From an uncultured Terriglobus sp. (GTDB lineage: Bacteria; Acidobacteriota; Terriglobia; Terriglobales; Acidobacteriaceae), in NCBI GenBank assembly GCA_937859825.1, contig CALMAP010000073.1, positions 6,262 to 22,342 on the forward strand: a stretch of DNA of 16,081 nucleotides, written 5' to 3'. Shown piece after piece: positions 6,333 to 14,416 of the stretch. The notes below the pieces were generated by a model. That model saw only the letters and a program-made list of their open reading frames with translations. It did not search any database and was not told the origin of the DNA. Every line of letters begins with the position of its first letter. The first letter of the stretch is position 1. A program made the translations under genes and the position numbers.

Positions 6333-9275
6333 TCAGTTCGTGTTGTTCAAGACTGGATCGTCCTGCAGCTTCATGTTGTGGGTCCGCAGGCCCTGCGCGC
6401 CCACAAGGTACTCATGGGACGGCCCGGCCATCGTGAGACTCAGCACACGCAGCGTGCATTGCTCACCATGCCGCAGACGCTGGAGCGGCCGCCACCCGGC
6501 AAGCGTCTCCACGTCGTCGCCCTCGCGCAAAGCCGTCACCCGCCGATGCTCGCGCAGGAACTTGGCAAACAGCCGCGTGGTCGAGGAACAGCGGAACGAC
6601 TCGCCCGCCACCCGCAACTCACACACGCCCTGCACGTCGCGCCATTCTGCACGCACCACCGGCTCCGGGCCGTTGCGGCCGACGAGCGCAATCGCATCCC
6701 CGGCAAGCCAACGCCGGTGAAAATCTACGTTGCTCATCACGCCTTCCGTCGTGTGGATCAGCGTCCCCTCTTCGAAGCAGCGGAAGCCACCGCCACCCGG
6801 ATCACCGCCGCTGCCGGTACCCGGATCGGGCGTACCGCCGCCTGAACCACCGCCACCCGGCGAGTAGTCCGCAGAGCACGTCGTCATGGGCGCTGTTGCG
6901 GTGATGAGATACAGATCGTCCGAGAGCGTCTGCAGCGCGTAGGTGAGCGCCACCGTCTGGCCCGTGCGAACGTTGTAGGCCACGTAGTATTGCGTACCAA
7001 ACTCCAGCCCGGTGATGTGAGCGGACGGGATAAGGCGCGTGCTGCTGCCCTGATGCAACGTCCACGCCGCGCCATCACCACCCACGCGATCGTAAACACG
7101 GATGGTTGCCGCTCCGCCCTCGGGGATGCTGTCCACCAGGCTCGTGTCCGCGACGTTCACGGGCGAGTTGGGATTCAGCGCGGCCGTCGTGATAACGGAG
7201 TTGGTCTGTGAGACGACATGCGGACCGTCGTACAGCCACGGCGAGCTGACACCGTTCTGCCGGAGCGTCCGCAGCCGCACGGTCACGCTGTCGCCCTGCG
7301 CGATGCTGGCCACATACGCCACCATCTTCACAGTGCCGTCTGGATTGACGACGCCACCGGCCACAGGAGCCGAGGCAGCATTCAGCCACCAGCCCTGCCC
7401 GTTAACCTGGTACTGTATCTGCTGCGCGACAACCATGCCATCGGCCGGAGCCGTCCACGTCGCCTTTACTCGAGGATGCACAATGCCGTCCGAGGTGGTC
7501 ACCGCGGAGTCCTGCCCGCTTTCAAGCTGCAGGGCCGTGGGCGAGGCAATCTGCGATGCGTCGTAGTTGTTCACGTCGCCCGGGTCGTTCAACGGCAGCT
7601 CGTCACTCGTGTGCCAGTCGTACTCCGAAACAGGATCACACTCCTGCACGTCGATGGCTGTTTCCAGCAGAGCCACACCCTCTTCATCGTGCTTATTCAC
7701 GAAACGGAACGTGGCAATCAGCATCTCTTTTTCAACCCAGCCGAAAGGCTGGTAAGTGATGAGCGCGTTATCTCCGGCAGTTACTTTAATGCCGCACAGC
7801 TTTAGCGGAATGGAGCCCGTGCCTTGCTGCCGGTGACGCGCCAGCTTGATCTTGCCGAGGCGCTGGCACTGCGCAACACTGGTAACAAACTGCAGCTTGC
7901 TATCCGTGAACTCGCGCTCGCCGTTGTCTTCGGCCAGGTACGCGTCGCCATACTCCTGCTGCCCGTCGCCATTGAGGATGGGCAGCCCGTCGCAATCCGT
8001 GAGCGGGTACACGGGATAGCCGCGCTCCGCCGAATACACAAACGGCGGATAAGTCGCAGGCTGGTATGCACCGTCAAATGTACCTTGCTCCCGATTGTCC
8101 TGGTTGTATAAGTTGCCCACCGGAACGTAGGGATAAGACGGGCAGATAAACGTGCCGCCAACCGCGTTGAACTTACCGCGAGCACTACGCTGCGAACTCC
8201 ACTCGACATCGCCCGTCATGTCGTCCATGTCGAACGCGATCGTCGCGCCGCGATCGTATCCGACGATGATCGCGACCTTGCCGTAGGCATCGCTCACACG
8301 GCCAGCACACGCCTCCAACATGCTTGCCAGTGCATCGCGCCACGGCGTATCGAGTGTGAAACTGCCGTTGATCGTGTAGCGCGGCTCATAAGAGCCGTTC
8401 GCCAACAGCACCTGCTCATCGCAGACGTTCGCGCTGGCGATCAGCTCCGTTTCGTCCAGGTCTTCCCACTTCAAACCCGCGCCATAGTCCGCATCGGTCA
8501 GGTAGTTCGCGATGCAGAGCGCCGCATTGTTGCTGTAGCCCGTCGCGCCGGTACGCGGGTCGTAAATATCTTCCCGGCCTTGGATCGTCGCCCGCACGTT
8601 CGGCTGGCCAGACGGAAACATATCCGCGTCATAGTCCAGCTTCAGGTACGTGTACGCGATGCCGTTCAGAGTGCAGGTATTGGTCCACTTAGGATCGTTG
8701 CCGGTGAGGCTTGTCATCCACAGCGGAGCGATGTTCCCGGACAGATCGCGCTTTGTTTGCTGGCCCAGGCCAAAGCGATGCTCCGCGTAGACACCGGAGC
8801 CGAAGCTGTACTGGTTGCCCGCCGAAGAGGTGTAGGTGGCACCGTCGCCACGGCCCCACGTGCCGTCACTGCCGTTGTAGCCGTCATGCGCGAAGTGCAC
8901 TTGCCGCGCATCCAGGTACAGGCTCACGATGTTGTAGACAGGCCGCACACCCCAGACCAAGATGTGATTCAGGCGATGCGCAGATCCCGTGGTGCTCTCG
9001 AACACGATCACGGGCGCAATGCGTACCTGCCCGTAGATCATGCGGCGCGGCTGCGCTGCCTGGCGAGTAACCAGACCCACCGAAGGGCCAGCCTTGAACA
9101 GATCCGAGAGAGCGCCGATCTCCTGCCCAACCCCCATCCGGCCGACGCCAGCAATGAGCGTGGAGCCCGCCGTGGACGTGACGAAGGCAAGCGCAGCGGG
9201 TCCGAGGTAAGGCGCGACCACAAACACGCCTACCGCCGCCGCAATTTCGACGGCTCCCATGATTGCTTTGCCCAC
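6333..9275 (-). CDS. Central tail hub / tip attachment protein (gpJ-like) with C-terminal Hint domain
   Basis: A 980-aa protein starting at GTG 9275, preceded by GGAGGGGGTGA, immediately after the stop of the upstream gene. ATG 9260 is a weaker alternative. Residues about 5-55 are a hydrophobic, Gly/Ala-rich segment common at the start of siphophage hubs. The middle (about 245-325) carries gpJ-like signatures: ALCIANYLTDADYGAGL, ANVCDEQVL, EPRYTINGSF and a LEACAGR block. Two fibronectin-III-like segments occupy roughly 575-800. A Gly/Ser/Pro linker at residues 805-832 leads into a Hint domain at 833-967, leaving only 13 residues after it. The protein would form the tail tip, bind the tape measure end and carry fibres. 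The order distal-tail, DUF2163-like, DUF6950-like, hub supports this role. Hub identity is strong; the function of the Hint domain is unknown. Confidence 0.88.
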   Translation of the reverse strand: MGKAIMGAVEIAAAVGVFVVAPYLGPAALAFVTSTAGSTLIAGVGRMGVGQEIGALSDLFKAGPSVGLVTRQAAQPRRMIYGQVRIAPVIVFESTTGSAHRLNHILVWGVRPVYNIVSLYLDARQVHFAHDGYNGSDGTWGRGDGATYTSSAGNQYSFGSGVYAEHRFGLGQQTKRDLSGNIAPLWMTSLTGNDPKWTNTCTLNGIAYTYLKLDYDADMFPSGQPNVRATIQGREDIYDPRTGATGYSNNAALCIANYLTDADYGAGLKWEDLDETELIASANVCDEQVLLANGSYEPRYTINGSFTLDTPWRDALASMLEACAGRVSDAYGKVAIIVGYDRGATIAFDMDDMTGDVEWSSQRSARGKFNAVGGTFICPSYPYVPVGNLYNQDNREQGTFDGAYQPATYPPFVYSAERGYPVYPLTDCDGLPILNGDGQQEYGDAYLAEDNGEREFTDSKLQFVTSVAQCQRLGKIKLARHRQQGTGSIPLKLCGIKVTAGDNALITYQPFGWVEKEMLIATFRFVNKHDEEGVALLETAIDVQECDPVSEYDWHTSDELPLNDPGDVNNYDASQIASPTALQLESGQDSAVTTSDGIVHPRVKATWTAPADGMVVAQQIQYQVNGQGWWLNAASAPVAGGVVNPDGTVKMVAYVASIAQGDSVTVRLRTLRQNGVSSPWLYDGPHVVSQTNSVITTAALNPNSPVNVADTSLVDSIPEGGAATIRVYDRVGGDGAAWTLHQGSSTRLIPSAHITGLEFGTQYYVAYNVRTGQTVALTYALQTLSDDLYLITATAPMTTCSADYSPGGGGSGGGTPDPGTGSGGDPGGGGFRCFEEGTLIHTTEGVMSNVDFHRRWLAGDAIALVGRNGPEPVVRAEWRDVQGVCELRVAGESFRCSSTTRLFAKFLREHRRVTALREGDDVETLAGWRPLQRLRHGEQCTLRVLSLTMAGPSHEYLVGAQGLRTHNMKLQDDPVLNNTN
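6375..6779 (-). other. Hint (bacterial intein-like) domain in the tail hub
   Basis: This covers residues 833-967 of the hub. Block A starts at Cys833 (CFEEGTLIHTTEG), the canonical start of Hint domains. A block-B-like strand, FRCSSTTRLF, aligns to the usual TxxH motif but has Ser897 and Thr900 instead of Thr and His. The block-F-like region reads VLSLTMAGPSHEYLVGAQGL with His954. The domain ends with the canonical His966-Asn967. The next residue is Met968, not Cys, Ser or Thr, so ordinary protein splicing should be blocked. Asn cyclisation (C-terminal cleavage) remains possible. The length of about 135 aa leaves no room for a homing endonuclease. It is best described as a bacterial intein-like or hedgehog-type domain; activity is inferred. 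Confidence 0.85.
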
Positions 9276-9710
9276 TCACCCCCTCCACGCCCTGCGGCAC
9301 GCATCCGTGCGCAGATACAACAGGCCTTGCTCCTGCAAGAAAACCGATCGACTGGGATGCAGCGACACCAGCCCCAGCATCTGCCCTTCGGTGCCCTCGA
9401 ACAGCACCACGTCACCGCGTTGTGCCAGCTTCGGCGCAATCTCCGCCATGCCGTACTTTGCGGTGATGTACACGGCCGCAGACTCCACAGAGCCCACCGC
9501 CGCACCCGTCACCTTGCGGATGAGAGCCGCCGCGCTTGCCGCATCGGCGTACTGCCCCCGGAACTCCGCGTACACGTCTTCACCCGTGGCGAGCCTTATC
9601 CAGTCGCACACGTTGCTGCAGCAGTCGTTCGTGCCCCACGCAAACGCGCCCAGCTGCGCCGCTTCAATGAAGCAGCGCAGCTTTCTTTCCCAGCCCTGCG
9701 ATCGCTGCAC
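9276..9710 (-). CDS. DUF6950-like tail protein (papain-fold relative of NlpC/P60 tail proteins)
   Basis: A 144-aa protein starting at GTG 9710, directly after the previous stop (TAAGTG), with GGAAGTGGGGAT upstream. Around residue 25 it has the family signature FAWGTNDCC. In the middle is an FRGQY...AAALIRKVTG segment, followed by RGDVVLFEG and a terminal GLLYL...AW. This resembles DUF6950, a small phage family found where lambda-like phages and gene transfer agents encode an NlpC/P60 peptidase used for cell-wall passage. The Cys of NDC is present. The usual His of the HVGIY-type motif appears replaced (QMLGLVSLH), so peptidase activity is doubtful. It lies between the DUF2163-like gene and the hub, as in gene transfer agent clusters, and is likely part of tail-tip assembly. 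Confidence 0.75.
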   Translation of the reverse strand: MQRSQGWERKLRCFIEAAQLGAFAWGTNDCCSNVCDWIRLATGEDVYAEFRGQYADAASAAALIRKVTGAAVGSVESAAVYITAKYGMAEIAPKLAQRGDVVLFEGTEGQMLGLVSLHPSRSVFLQEQGLLYLRTDACRRAWRG

Positions 9711-10265
9711 TTATCCCCACTTCCAACCCGCATCCACGAGCTGCGCTGAATAGTCCAGGCCGGTATCGTTCGGCCACTTACGCTTTTGGTCCTCGCTGGT
9801 AAGTCGCGAGATACGTGCACGCTGCCAGTCGTTCAATCGGCTTTCGATGGCCAATTGAATTGTTGATTTCGTGACGCCCACGGTGGTTGTGGGCTTATCT
9901 ACCCGCGCCCTCCGCAGCAGCGCCGGGTCCGGCACCACATTGCCAGCCGCGTCCAGAAAGCCAAGCCAGATGCTGACCGGCCGGCCGACGCGAATCTCCG
10001 TGAGCGAATCGGACAGGAGGTCGTTTGCGATGCCATTGAGAGAAACCGCCGCGCCGTTCGCCTGCGTTTCGGCGGACTCCGTGAGGTTGCTAATCTCCCC
10101 GAGTGTGCCCGTGCCCTTCCAGGTGATGTTGTTCCAGGACAGGTCGCCCGAACCGCTCCACAGGTACTGCGTACTGGAGAGCAGGCCGAGGCGGAGGAAC
10201 AACACCGGCCGAATCAGCCGAGAGCCAAGCTGCACCACATTGCCACTGGTCAGGTCGCGGGCCAC
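9711..10265 (-). CDS. Tail-tip protein, DUF2163-like N-terminal region
   Basis: A 184-aa protein starting at GTG 10265. Its first base is also the last base of the preceding TAG stop (TAGTG), and GAGGAGG lies seven bases upstream. Near residue 34 it has YLWSGSGDLSWNNITWKGTGTLGEIS, followed by ESAETQANGAAVSLNGI; this beta-rich pattern is seen in DUF2163-type and related phage tail proteins. The C-terminal half has the repeated phage phrase ESRLNDWQRARISRLTSEDQ...PNDTGLDY. Its position after the distal-tail-like gene and before the DUF6950-like gene matches the hub-adaptor gene of gene transfer agents. It is shorter than the typical 290-aa DUF2163, so it may contain only the adaptor domain. The tail role is secure; the family name is tentative. 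Confidence 0.7.
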   Translation of the reverse strand: MARDLTSGNVVQLGSRLIRPVLFLRLGLLSSTQYLWSGSGDLSWNNITWKGTGTLGEISNLTESAETQANGAAVSLNGIANDLLSDSLTEIRVGRPVSIWLGFLDAAGNVVPDPALLRRARVDKPTTTVGVTKSTIQLAIESRLNDWQRARISRLTSEDQKRKWPNDTGLDYSAQLVDAGWKWG

Positions 10266-10906
10266 TAGCGAGCCTCCTCAAACTTCACCACCTGCACCGT
10301 CGTCAGGTGCGACACATCGGTTGACCCGCCGCGCACATTCGAGGCCAGCCGCCACAGCCCCTGCGCATCATGCAGGATCAGCGGCTCACCGCCCACCAGC
10401 GCATCGCGCAGCGTGGGATACACGTAGATGTCCGCAAATCCGTTCGCGTCCGCGTCTACACGCCGCCCGACGATGTGCAGCCGCAACCCGAGCTGGAAAT
10501 GGTCACCCGGCAGCATGACGCCAACCGCGTTCGGCGTCCACCCGGCCGTGTGCAGCACAATGCCACGCCCGCTATGAGCGCCGCGTACCGTGATTGCACC
10601 AGCCGCAACGTTTCCGGTACCCATCAGTAACGCGCGCAGCGGGTGCCCGAGCTGGAACACGTTCGCGCGGCCGCGCATCTCGCCCTGCCAGGCGTCCCAC
10701 GCAGCCCACACGTCCATCGGCATTACCGGCAGCGAAAACGATCCCGTCAGGAAATCGGCTCCCGGCCACCATTGCACCTGCGTTACCCGCGTGTAAGGCG
10801 AGGCGCTGTCAGACACCGAGTCGTTTTTGTCAATGGAGATCTCTTTGAGGCCGGGCAGCTCTGGCAACGGCACAATGTCACACCCATTCCCTTGCTGGAA
10901 CGCCAA
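10265..10906 (-). CDS. Distal-tail-like minor tail protein
   Basis: A 213-aa protein encoded directly after the tape measure, the place where siphophages encode the distal tail protein (lambda gpM/L or gene transfer agent gp12 equivalents). Visible patterns include YTRVTQVQWWPGADFLTGSFSLPVM, AWQGEMRGRANVFQLGHPLR, and a beta-rich C-terminal half ending VSHLTTVQVVKFEEAR. The start is TTG 10906, preceded by an AGGGGC element within the 15-base gap after the tape measure stop. There is no nearby in-frame ATG that keeps the conserved N-terminus. It overlaps the next start by one base. The specific family is not recognised with certainty; the tail-tip role follows from context. Confidence 0.72.
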   Translation of the reverse strand: MAFQQGNGCDIVPLPELPGLKEISIDKNDSVSDSASPYTRVTQVQWWPGADFLTGSFSLPVMPMDVWAAWDAWQGEMRGRANVFQLGHPLRALLMGTGNVAAGAITVRGAHSGRGIVLHTAGWTPNAVGVMLPGDHFQLGLRLHIVGRRVDADANGFADIYVYPTLRDALVGGEPLILHDAQGLWRLASNVRGGSTDVSHLTTVQVVKFEEAR

Positions 10907-10921
10907 AGCCGCCCGCCCCTG

Positions 10922-13615
10922 TTACATGCGTGGTGCCGCCGATCGCATCCGGCCTTCCGTCACCGCGTGCACACTGTCACGCACAACTCGCGGATGCCAC
11001 TCCGCCAGCTTGCTGTTCATCGTCCGGTGGAACTCTTCCGGCGTTACGCCGTTACCTACCGAAATGCTGTAGTAGGCGTTGCCGCCGAAGGCTTCCTGCA
11101 TCCGATTGTTCGGCGTGATGTAGCCCGATCGGCCCGGCGAGAACCACTCCGGACCTTTCTCGCCGACAATGTAACCCTTGCCTTCGTCAATGCCGCCGCC
11201 AAACGCGCGGAAGCCACCGAAGAGACTGCTCAGAAGCGAACCGCCAGGCAGGAACGACAGAGCAGCATCCGAGGCGATGCCGCCGATGCTGTCCATGAGG
11301 CTGGAGCCGCCACCTTTGCCGCCGAACATGCTGGTGAGCGTCGCGGGCGAAGGCAGCAGAGAGTCTGCCGATTTTCCATCAGAGCCGTTGATGACATTAA
11401 CGTAGAACGCCTTGCCGCGACTGCCGTCAGGCTTGCCAGCATCCTTAGCAAGACCAAACTTATCCTGCAACTTCTGCAGGCCAAGCGATTCGAGCCGCCG
11501 CACTCCAATGTCAGCGATATTGCCGCCCACACCTTTCAGCATCCCCGTCACGTCGGTGCGTTCGCCCATAATGCCGCGCACGATGTTCTGATTCGTTCCG
11601 CCCAGTATCTGCCCATACAGACTCACCACCTGCTGCGCAGAGTCCTTCGAGTCCACCACCCAATCAGCATTCGCTTTCTTCAGCGCATCACGCCACGACG
11701 TCGCGGCGACAGAAGCGCCGTCCTGCAGCACCTCCGTGGCCCGCCGCGTGTCGAGCTGCACCATTTGCGCCTGCAGCGTGTTGCGCTGCGCTTCCGCTTC
11801 CGGCCCATCCCGCACCGCGTCCATCTGCTCACGCAGCCGAGCCATTGCCTGCTCATACTGCATGGTGTGCAGCGTCTGCATTTGCACGGCCGCATCGGCC
11901 TTGCTTATCTGGCCAGCCTGCAGAGCGTACTGCACATTCGCTTCGGCGATGGACAGCGCAGCGTCCTGCTGCTGCTCTTTCAGCGTGCGCGCCGTTCGCG
12001 CCGCATCCTCAGCACCCTTGGCATTCGCACCGATGCCCGGCATCACCAGCGCAAGCGCATCCTTCATGCCCTCGCGCCCGAATGCCTCCCGCAGCTTGAT
12101 ACCTTCGTCCAGCAGCTTCGCTTTTTCGACGTTCAACGTACGCAACGACTCGAAGCTCTTCTTTTCAGCGGCTTGGTAATTCTCCGTTCCTACTGCCGCC
12201 TCGTTTGAGCGGTCCACCCAAAACCGGTGGATCGCATCCGCCGACGCCCTGCCGCTGGACTCCATTGCTGCCAGATCATCGTCCCACTGCTTCCGCTGCT
12301 CTTCCGCAGCCTTGTGGGCGGCTTCCTTCGCCTTGCTTGCAGCTTCCCGCGCCGCTGTTGCCGCCGATCTCTGCAGTTCGATCTGCTTCTGCTGCCCGGT
12401 CAGTAGAGCGTTACGCTTGCGCTCCGTGTCCTCATCATCTTGGTTGTCCAGCACATCCAATGCACCGCCGATAATGTTGCGCTGCGCAGTTTGATCCCCA
12501 TGTGCCTGAGCATAGGAGATACGGACCTTTGTCTTTACGCCGTAAGCTCCGGTCTGGTCAACCTCTTCCGTGCCGTTGATCTTGCCCTGCAGCTCTCGCA
12601 AATCAGAGCGCAGACGATCACGCCGTTGCTGCAATGCCGCCGCGGCATCCTTTGACTGCTGACTGTCTGGCCCAGAGGAGCGCACCGCATTTTTGTAATC
12701 ACGCGTCCGGTCGGCGATGTCGCGAAACCCACCCTGCACCAGGTTTGACGACTCCGAGGTGCTGCCCTGGTCGAGCAACTGGCCCAGCAGGCCCACCTTC
12801 TGCTCTTTGAGCAACTTGCTCACATCGTTGTAGGCGGAGCGCGCACGGTCCGCCAGATGGTCTACCTCCAGCGCCGTTTCTGCGACCGCCAGCTTCAACC
12901 CGTTTTCTGGTTTATGCAGCAGCTTCGCAATGCTGATTTCCAGCTCTGCATTCTGCTTCCGGAGCGTGTCTACCGAGGTTTCTATTGGCGCGCTGATACC
13001 CTCGAAGCCCTCACGGAGGCGCATCCCGGCCTCGCGCGCCTCGCGCAACTTCTCCCGCAGTTCCGCGACCTTCGTAGAGGCATCCGCCAGCAAGGCGATG
13101 CCACCCACCACCGGGAACACTGCTGCGGCAAAGTTTGCAAAGCCCGGGATTGTCGCGGCGAATGCCTCGGCAGACCGAAGCCCACCACCGCGCACGAGCG
13201 CACCGGCTTTCTGTCGCGCCGTGGGCTCTAGATGCTCTTCACGCGGCGCTCTGGTCAGCTTTTCAACTTCAGCGCGCTGCCGTTTCAGCTCTTCTGTTGC
13301 ACGCGCGATCGCCTTGGCTTTGTCCTCTTCGGACTTGACCATCTTGCGGCCGGCCGCCTCGGAATCAGCGGTGATTTGCTTTTTCGCCGCATTAAACGCG
13401 AGCTGGTCGCCGAACTGCTTTTGCTGCAACTGCCTCAGCTCTTCGGAACTGGCACCAGATGCCTTCGCCTGCAGCACCAGCTCTTTGTGTGTGGCCTTGC
13501 TTTGCGCTTCGAGCTTTTTCAGCTCACCCTGCATCGTGCGCAGTTCGGTTGTGCTTTTCTTCGCCTCCTGCTGGAGTTGCGAGCCATCGGCTGCGAACAC
13601 GTACCTATTTGCCAC
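10922..13615 (-). CDS. Tail tape measure protein
   Basis: An 897-aa protein that sets tail length, fills the tube and is delivered into the host envelope. The N-terminal 120 residues are charged, heptad-rich coiled coil (KLEAQSKATHKEL, ATEELKRQRAEVEKL). A hydrophobic segment near residues 150-178 (FAAAVFPVVGGIALLADA) could insert in membrane. A long Ala/Gln/Glu/Arg-rich helical body follows. Near 770-830 is a Gly-rich hydrophobic region leading to the classic tape-measure ending GYIVGEKGPEWFSPGRSGYI. I see no cysteine in the chain. I chose GTG 13615 because AGGG lies six bases upstream and VANRYVFAADG is a typical start; the longer TTG-initiated frame runs inside the previous gene. It overlaps the gp10-like gene by 11 bases. 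At about 1.5 angstrom per residue the tail would be roughly 130 nm. Confidence 0.93.
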   Translation of the reverse strand: MANRYVFAADGSQLQQEAKKSTTELRTMQGELKKLEAQSKATHKELVLQAKASGASSEELRQLQQKQFGDQLAFNAAKKQITADSEAAGRKMVKSEEDKAKAIARATEELKRQRAEVEKLTRAPREEHLEPTARQKAGALVRGGGLRSAEAFAATIPGFANFAAAVFPVVGGIALLADASTKVAELREKLREAREAGMRLREGFEGISAPIETSVDTLRKQNAELEISIAKLLHKPENGLKLAVAETALEVDHLADRARSAYNDVSKLLKEQKVGLLGQLLDQGSTSESSNLVQGGFRDIADRTRDYKNAVRSSGPDSQQSKDAAAALQQRRDRLRSDLRELQGKINGTEEVDQTGAYGVKTKVRISYAQAHGDQTAQRNIIGGALDVLDNQDDEDTERKRNALLTGQQKQIELQRSAATAAREAASKAKEAAHKAAEEQRKQWDDDLAAMESSGRASADAIHRFWVDRSNEAAVGTENYQAAEKKSFESLRTLNVEKAKLLDEGIKLREAFGREGMKDALALVMPGIGANAKGAEDAARTARTLKEQQQDAALSIAEANVQYALQAGQISKADAAVQMQTLHTMQYEQAMARLREQMDAVRDGPEAEAQRNTLQAQMVQLDTRRATEVLQDGASVAATSWRDALKKANADWVVDSKDSAQQVVSLYGQILGGTNQNIVRGIMGERTDVTGMLKGVGGNIADIGVRRLESLGLQKLQDKFGLAKDAGKPDGSRGKAFYVNVINGSDGKSADSLLPSPATLTSMFGGKGGGSSLMDSIGGIASDAALSFLPGGSLLSSLFGGFRAFGGGIDEGKGYIVGEKGPEWFSPGRSGYITPNNRMQEAFGGNAYYSISVGNGVTPEEFHRTMNSKLAEWHPRVVRDSVHAVTEGRMRSAAPRM

Positions 13616-14039
13616 CGAGCACCCTGTCCGTTTCCGCCGAAGCCTCTTCGACAAACGCCGCTTCCGCAGGCGCGCGCACCATTTCGTTTACCCGCCGCAC
13701 GAAGCCCTTCTCCGGGATCGTCGCGGTGCCCAAGTCAAGAAAGCGAGCGATGTGATTGTTGCGACCGAAGTCCACCACCGCCGCCTGCGGCTTGCCGTTC
13801 TCTTCCGGCAAGATGCGCGCCCGCACACTTGCTTTAAGCGCCCCAACCGGAAGCGAAGTAGTACCGCGCCGCTTGCCGCTGGAGACCGGCGTGGCCGCGC
13901 GCATAACTGGAGTGACGACTTCCGCCACCGCCTCCAGCCCCTTGCGCTCGATCGCCGACACCGTGGCCTGGTCCTGCAGCTTTTCGAGCCTTTGAATAGT
14001 GCGCTCCAGGTCACCGTAAAACGCGGAGTTATCGGCCAT
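13605..14039 (-). CDS. HK97 gp10-like tail/neck protein
   Basis: A 144-aa protein. The start is ATG 14039, overlapping the preceding TGA by one base (TGATG), with GGAGAG eight bases upstream; a longer frame from 14129 lies within the chaperone gene and is not preferred. The family pattern is visible: an N-terminal helix, then VTPVMRAATPVSSGKRR...VGALKASVRARI, NHIARFLDLGT, IPEKGFVRRVNEM and a helical end. HK97 gp10-like proteins act in head-tail completion. The family usually lies between the head-tail joining gene and the tail terminator; here it lies between the chaperone and the tape measure, an unusual place. No cysteines. Family assignment is good; the exact role in this phage is not shown. 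Confidence 0.8.
   Translation of the reverse strand: MADNSAFYGDLERTIQRLEKLQDQATVSAIERKGLEAVAEVVTPVMRAATPVSSGKRRGTTSLPVGALKASVRARILPEENGKPQAAVVDFGRNNHIARFLDLGTATIPEKGFVRRVNEMVRAPAEAAFVEEASAETDRVLGGK
13613..13625 (-). promoter_or_regulatory. Ribosome-binding site deciding the GTG start of the tape measure
   Basis: On the minus strand AGGG at 13622-13625 is followed by six bases and GTG at 13613-13615. This lies inside the last codons of the gp10-like gene (stop TAG at 13605-13607), so the start is coupled to termination of that gene. It favours the 897-aa form of the protein. Confidence 0.55.
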
Positions 14040-14407
14040 CAGATCATCTCTCCGCGCTTCACTTTGTCGAGACAGAGGCCCTTGCCAGCGCGCATCTCCG
14101 CCGCAAGCTGCGCACGCTTGGCAAGCCACCCCGAGTAAGCACGCTGCTGCTCAGGTGTACCTTTCACACCAGCCCTTATCCTTCGCGAGTGACGGTGTGT
14201 CGGCATGTAATCCAGCGCCGACACACCCTCCACCCCCGCGAAAGATGCAAAGCCGGGGCGAATGGCCGACGGGTGCCAGGCCAGCAGCATTTCATCGTGA
14301 ATCAAGCGCTCGCGGTGCTCTTCCCACAGCAGGTGATACTGCCGTGGGGTAAGCCGCCAGAACTCATCACTGGACAAACGCAGGTGATACCGCGCACGCG
14401 CCCACAT
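14039..14407 (-). CDS. Tail assembly chaperone, downstream frame (gpT-like), expressed by -1 frameshift
   Basis: A 122-codon frame with SSDEFWRLTPRQYHLLWEEHRERL near the start, typical of the T part of lambda-like G/GT chaperones, and a basic, helical C-terminus. ATG 14407 has no Shine-Dalgarno sequence. The frame is open further upstream, across the stop of the previous gene, until a TGA at 14480-14482. It is -1 relative to the upstream chaperone. It is therefore probably translated mainly as a fusion of about 251 aa (113 residues from the upstream frame, then SGHAGPALSLRDRLAAMWAR...). The product would bind the tape measure and recruit tube subunits during assembly and be absent from the virion. 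Independent initiation at 14407 is the less likely alternative. Confidence 0.8.
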   Translation of the reverse strand: MWARARYHLRLSSDEFWRLTPRQYHLLWEEHRERLIHDEMLLAWHPSAIRPGFASFAGVEGVSALDYMPTHRHSRRIRAGVKGTPEQQRAYSGWLAKRAQLAAEMRAGKGLCLDKVKRGEMI

Positions 14408-14416
14408 GGCCGCCAG

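Noticed and set aside
6375..6779. A standard self-splicing intein in the hub gene.
   Set aside because: There is no usable C-extein (13 residues), the +1 residue is Met, and block B lacks its His. A Hint/bacterial intein-like domain fits better.
14039..14129. An upstream extension of the gp10-like gene to 14129.
   Set aside because: The extra residues lie wholly inside the chaperone gene and look random (Cys/Ala/Arg-rich). ATG 14039 has a Shine-Dalgarno sequence and a stop-start overlap.
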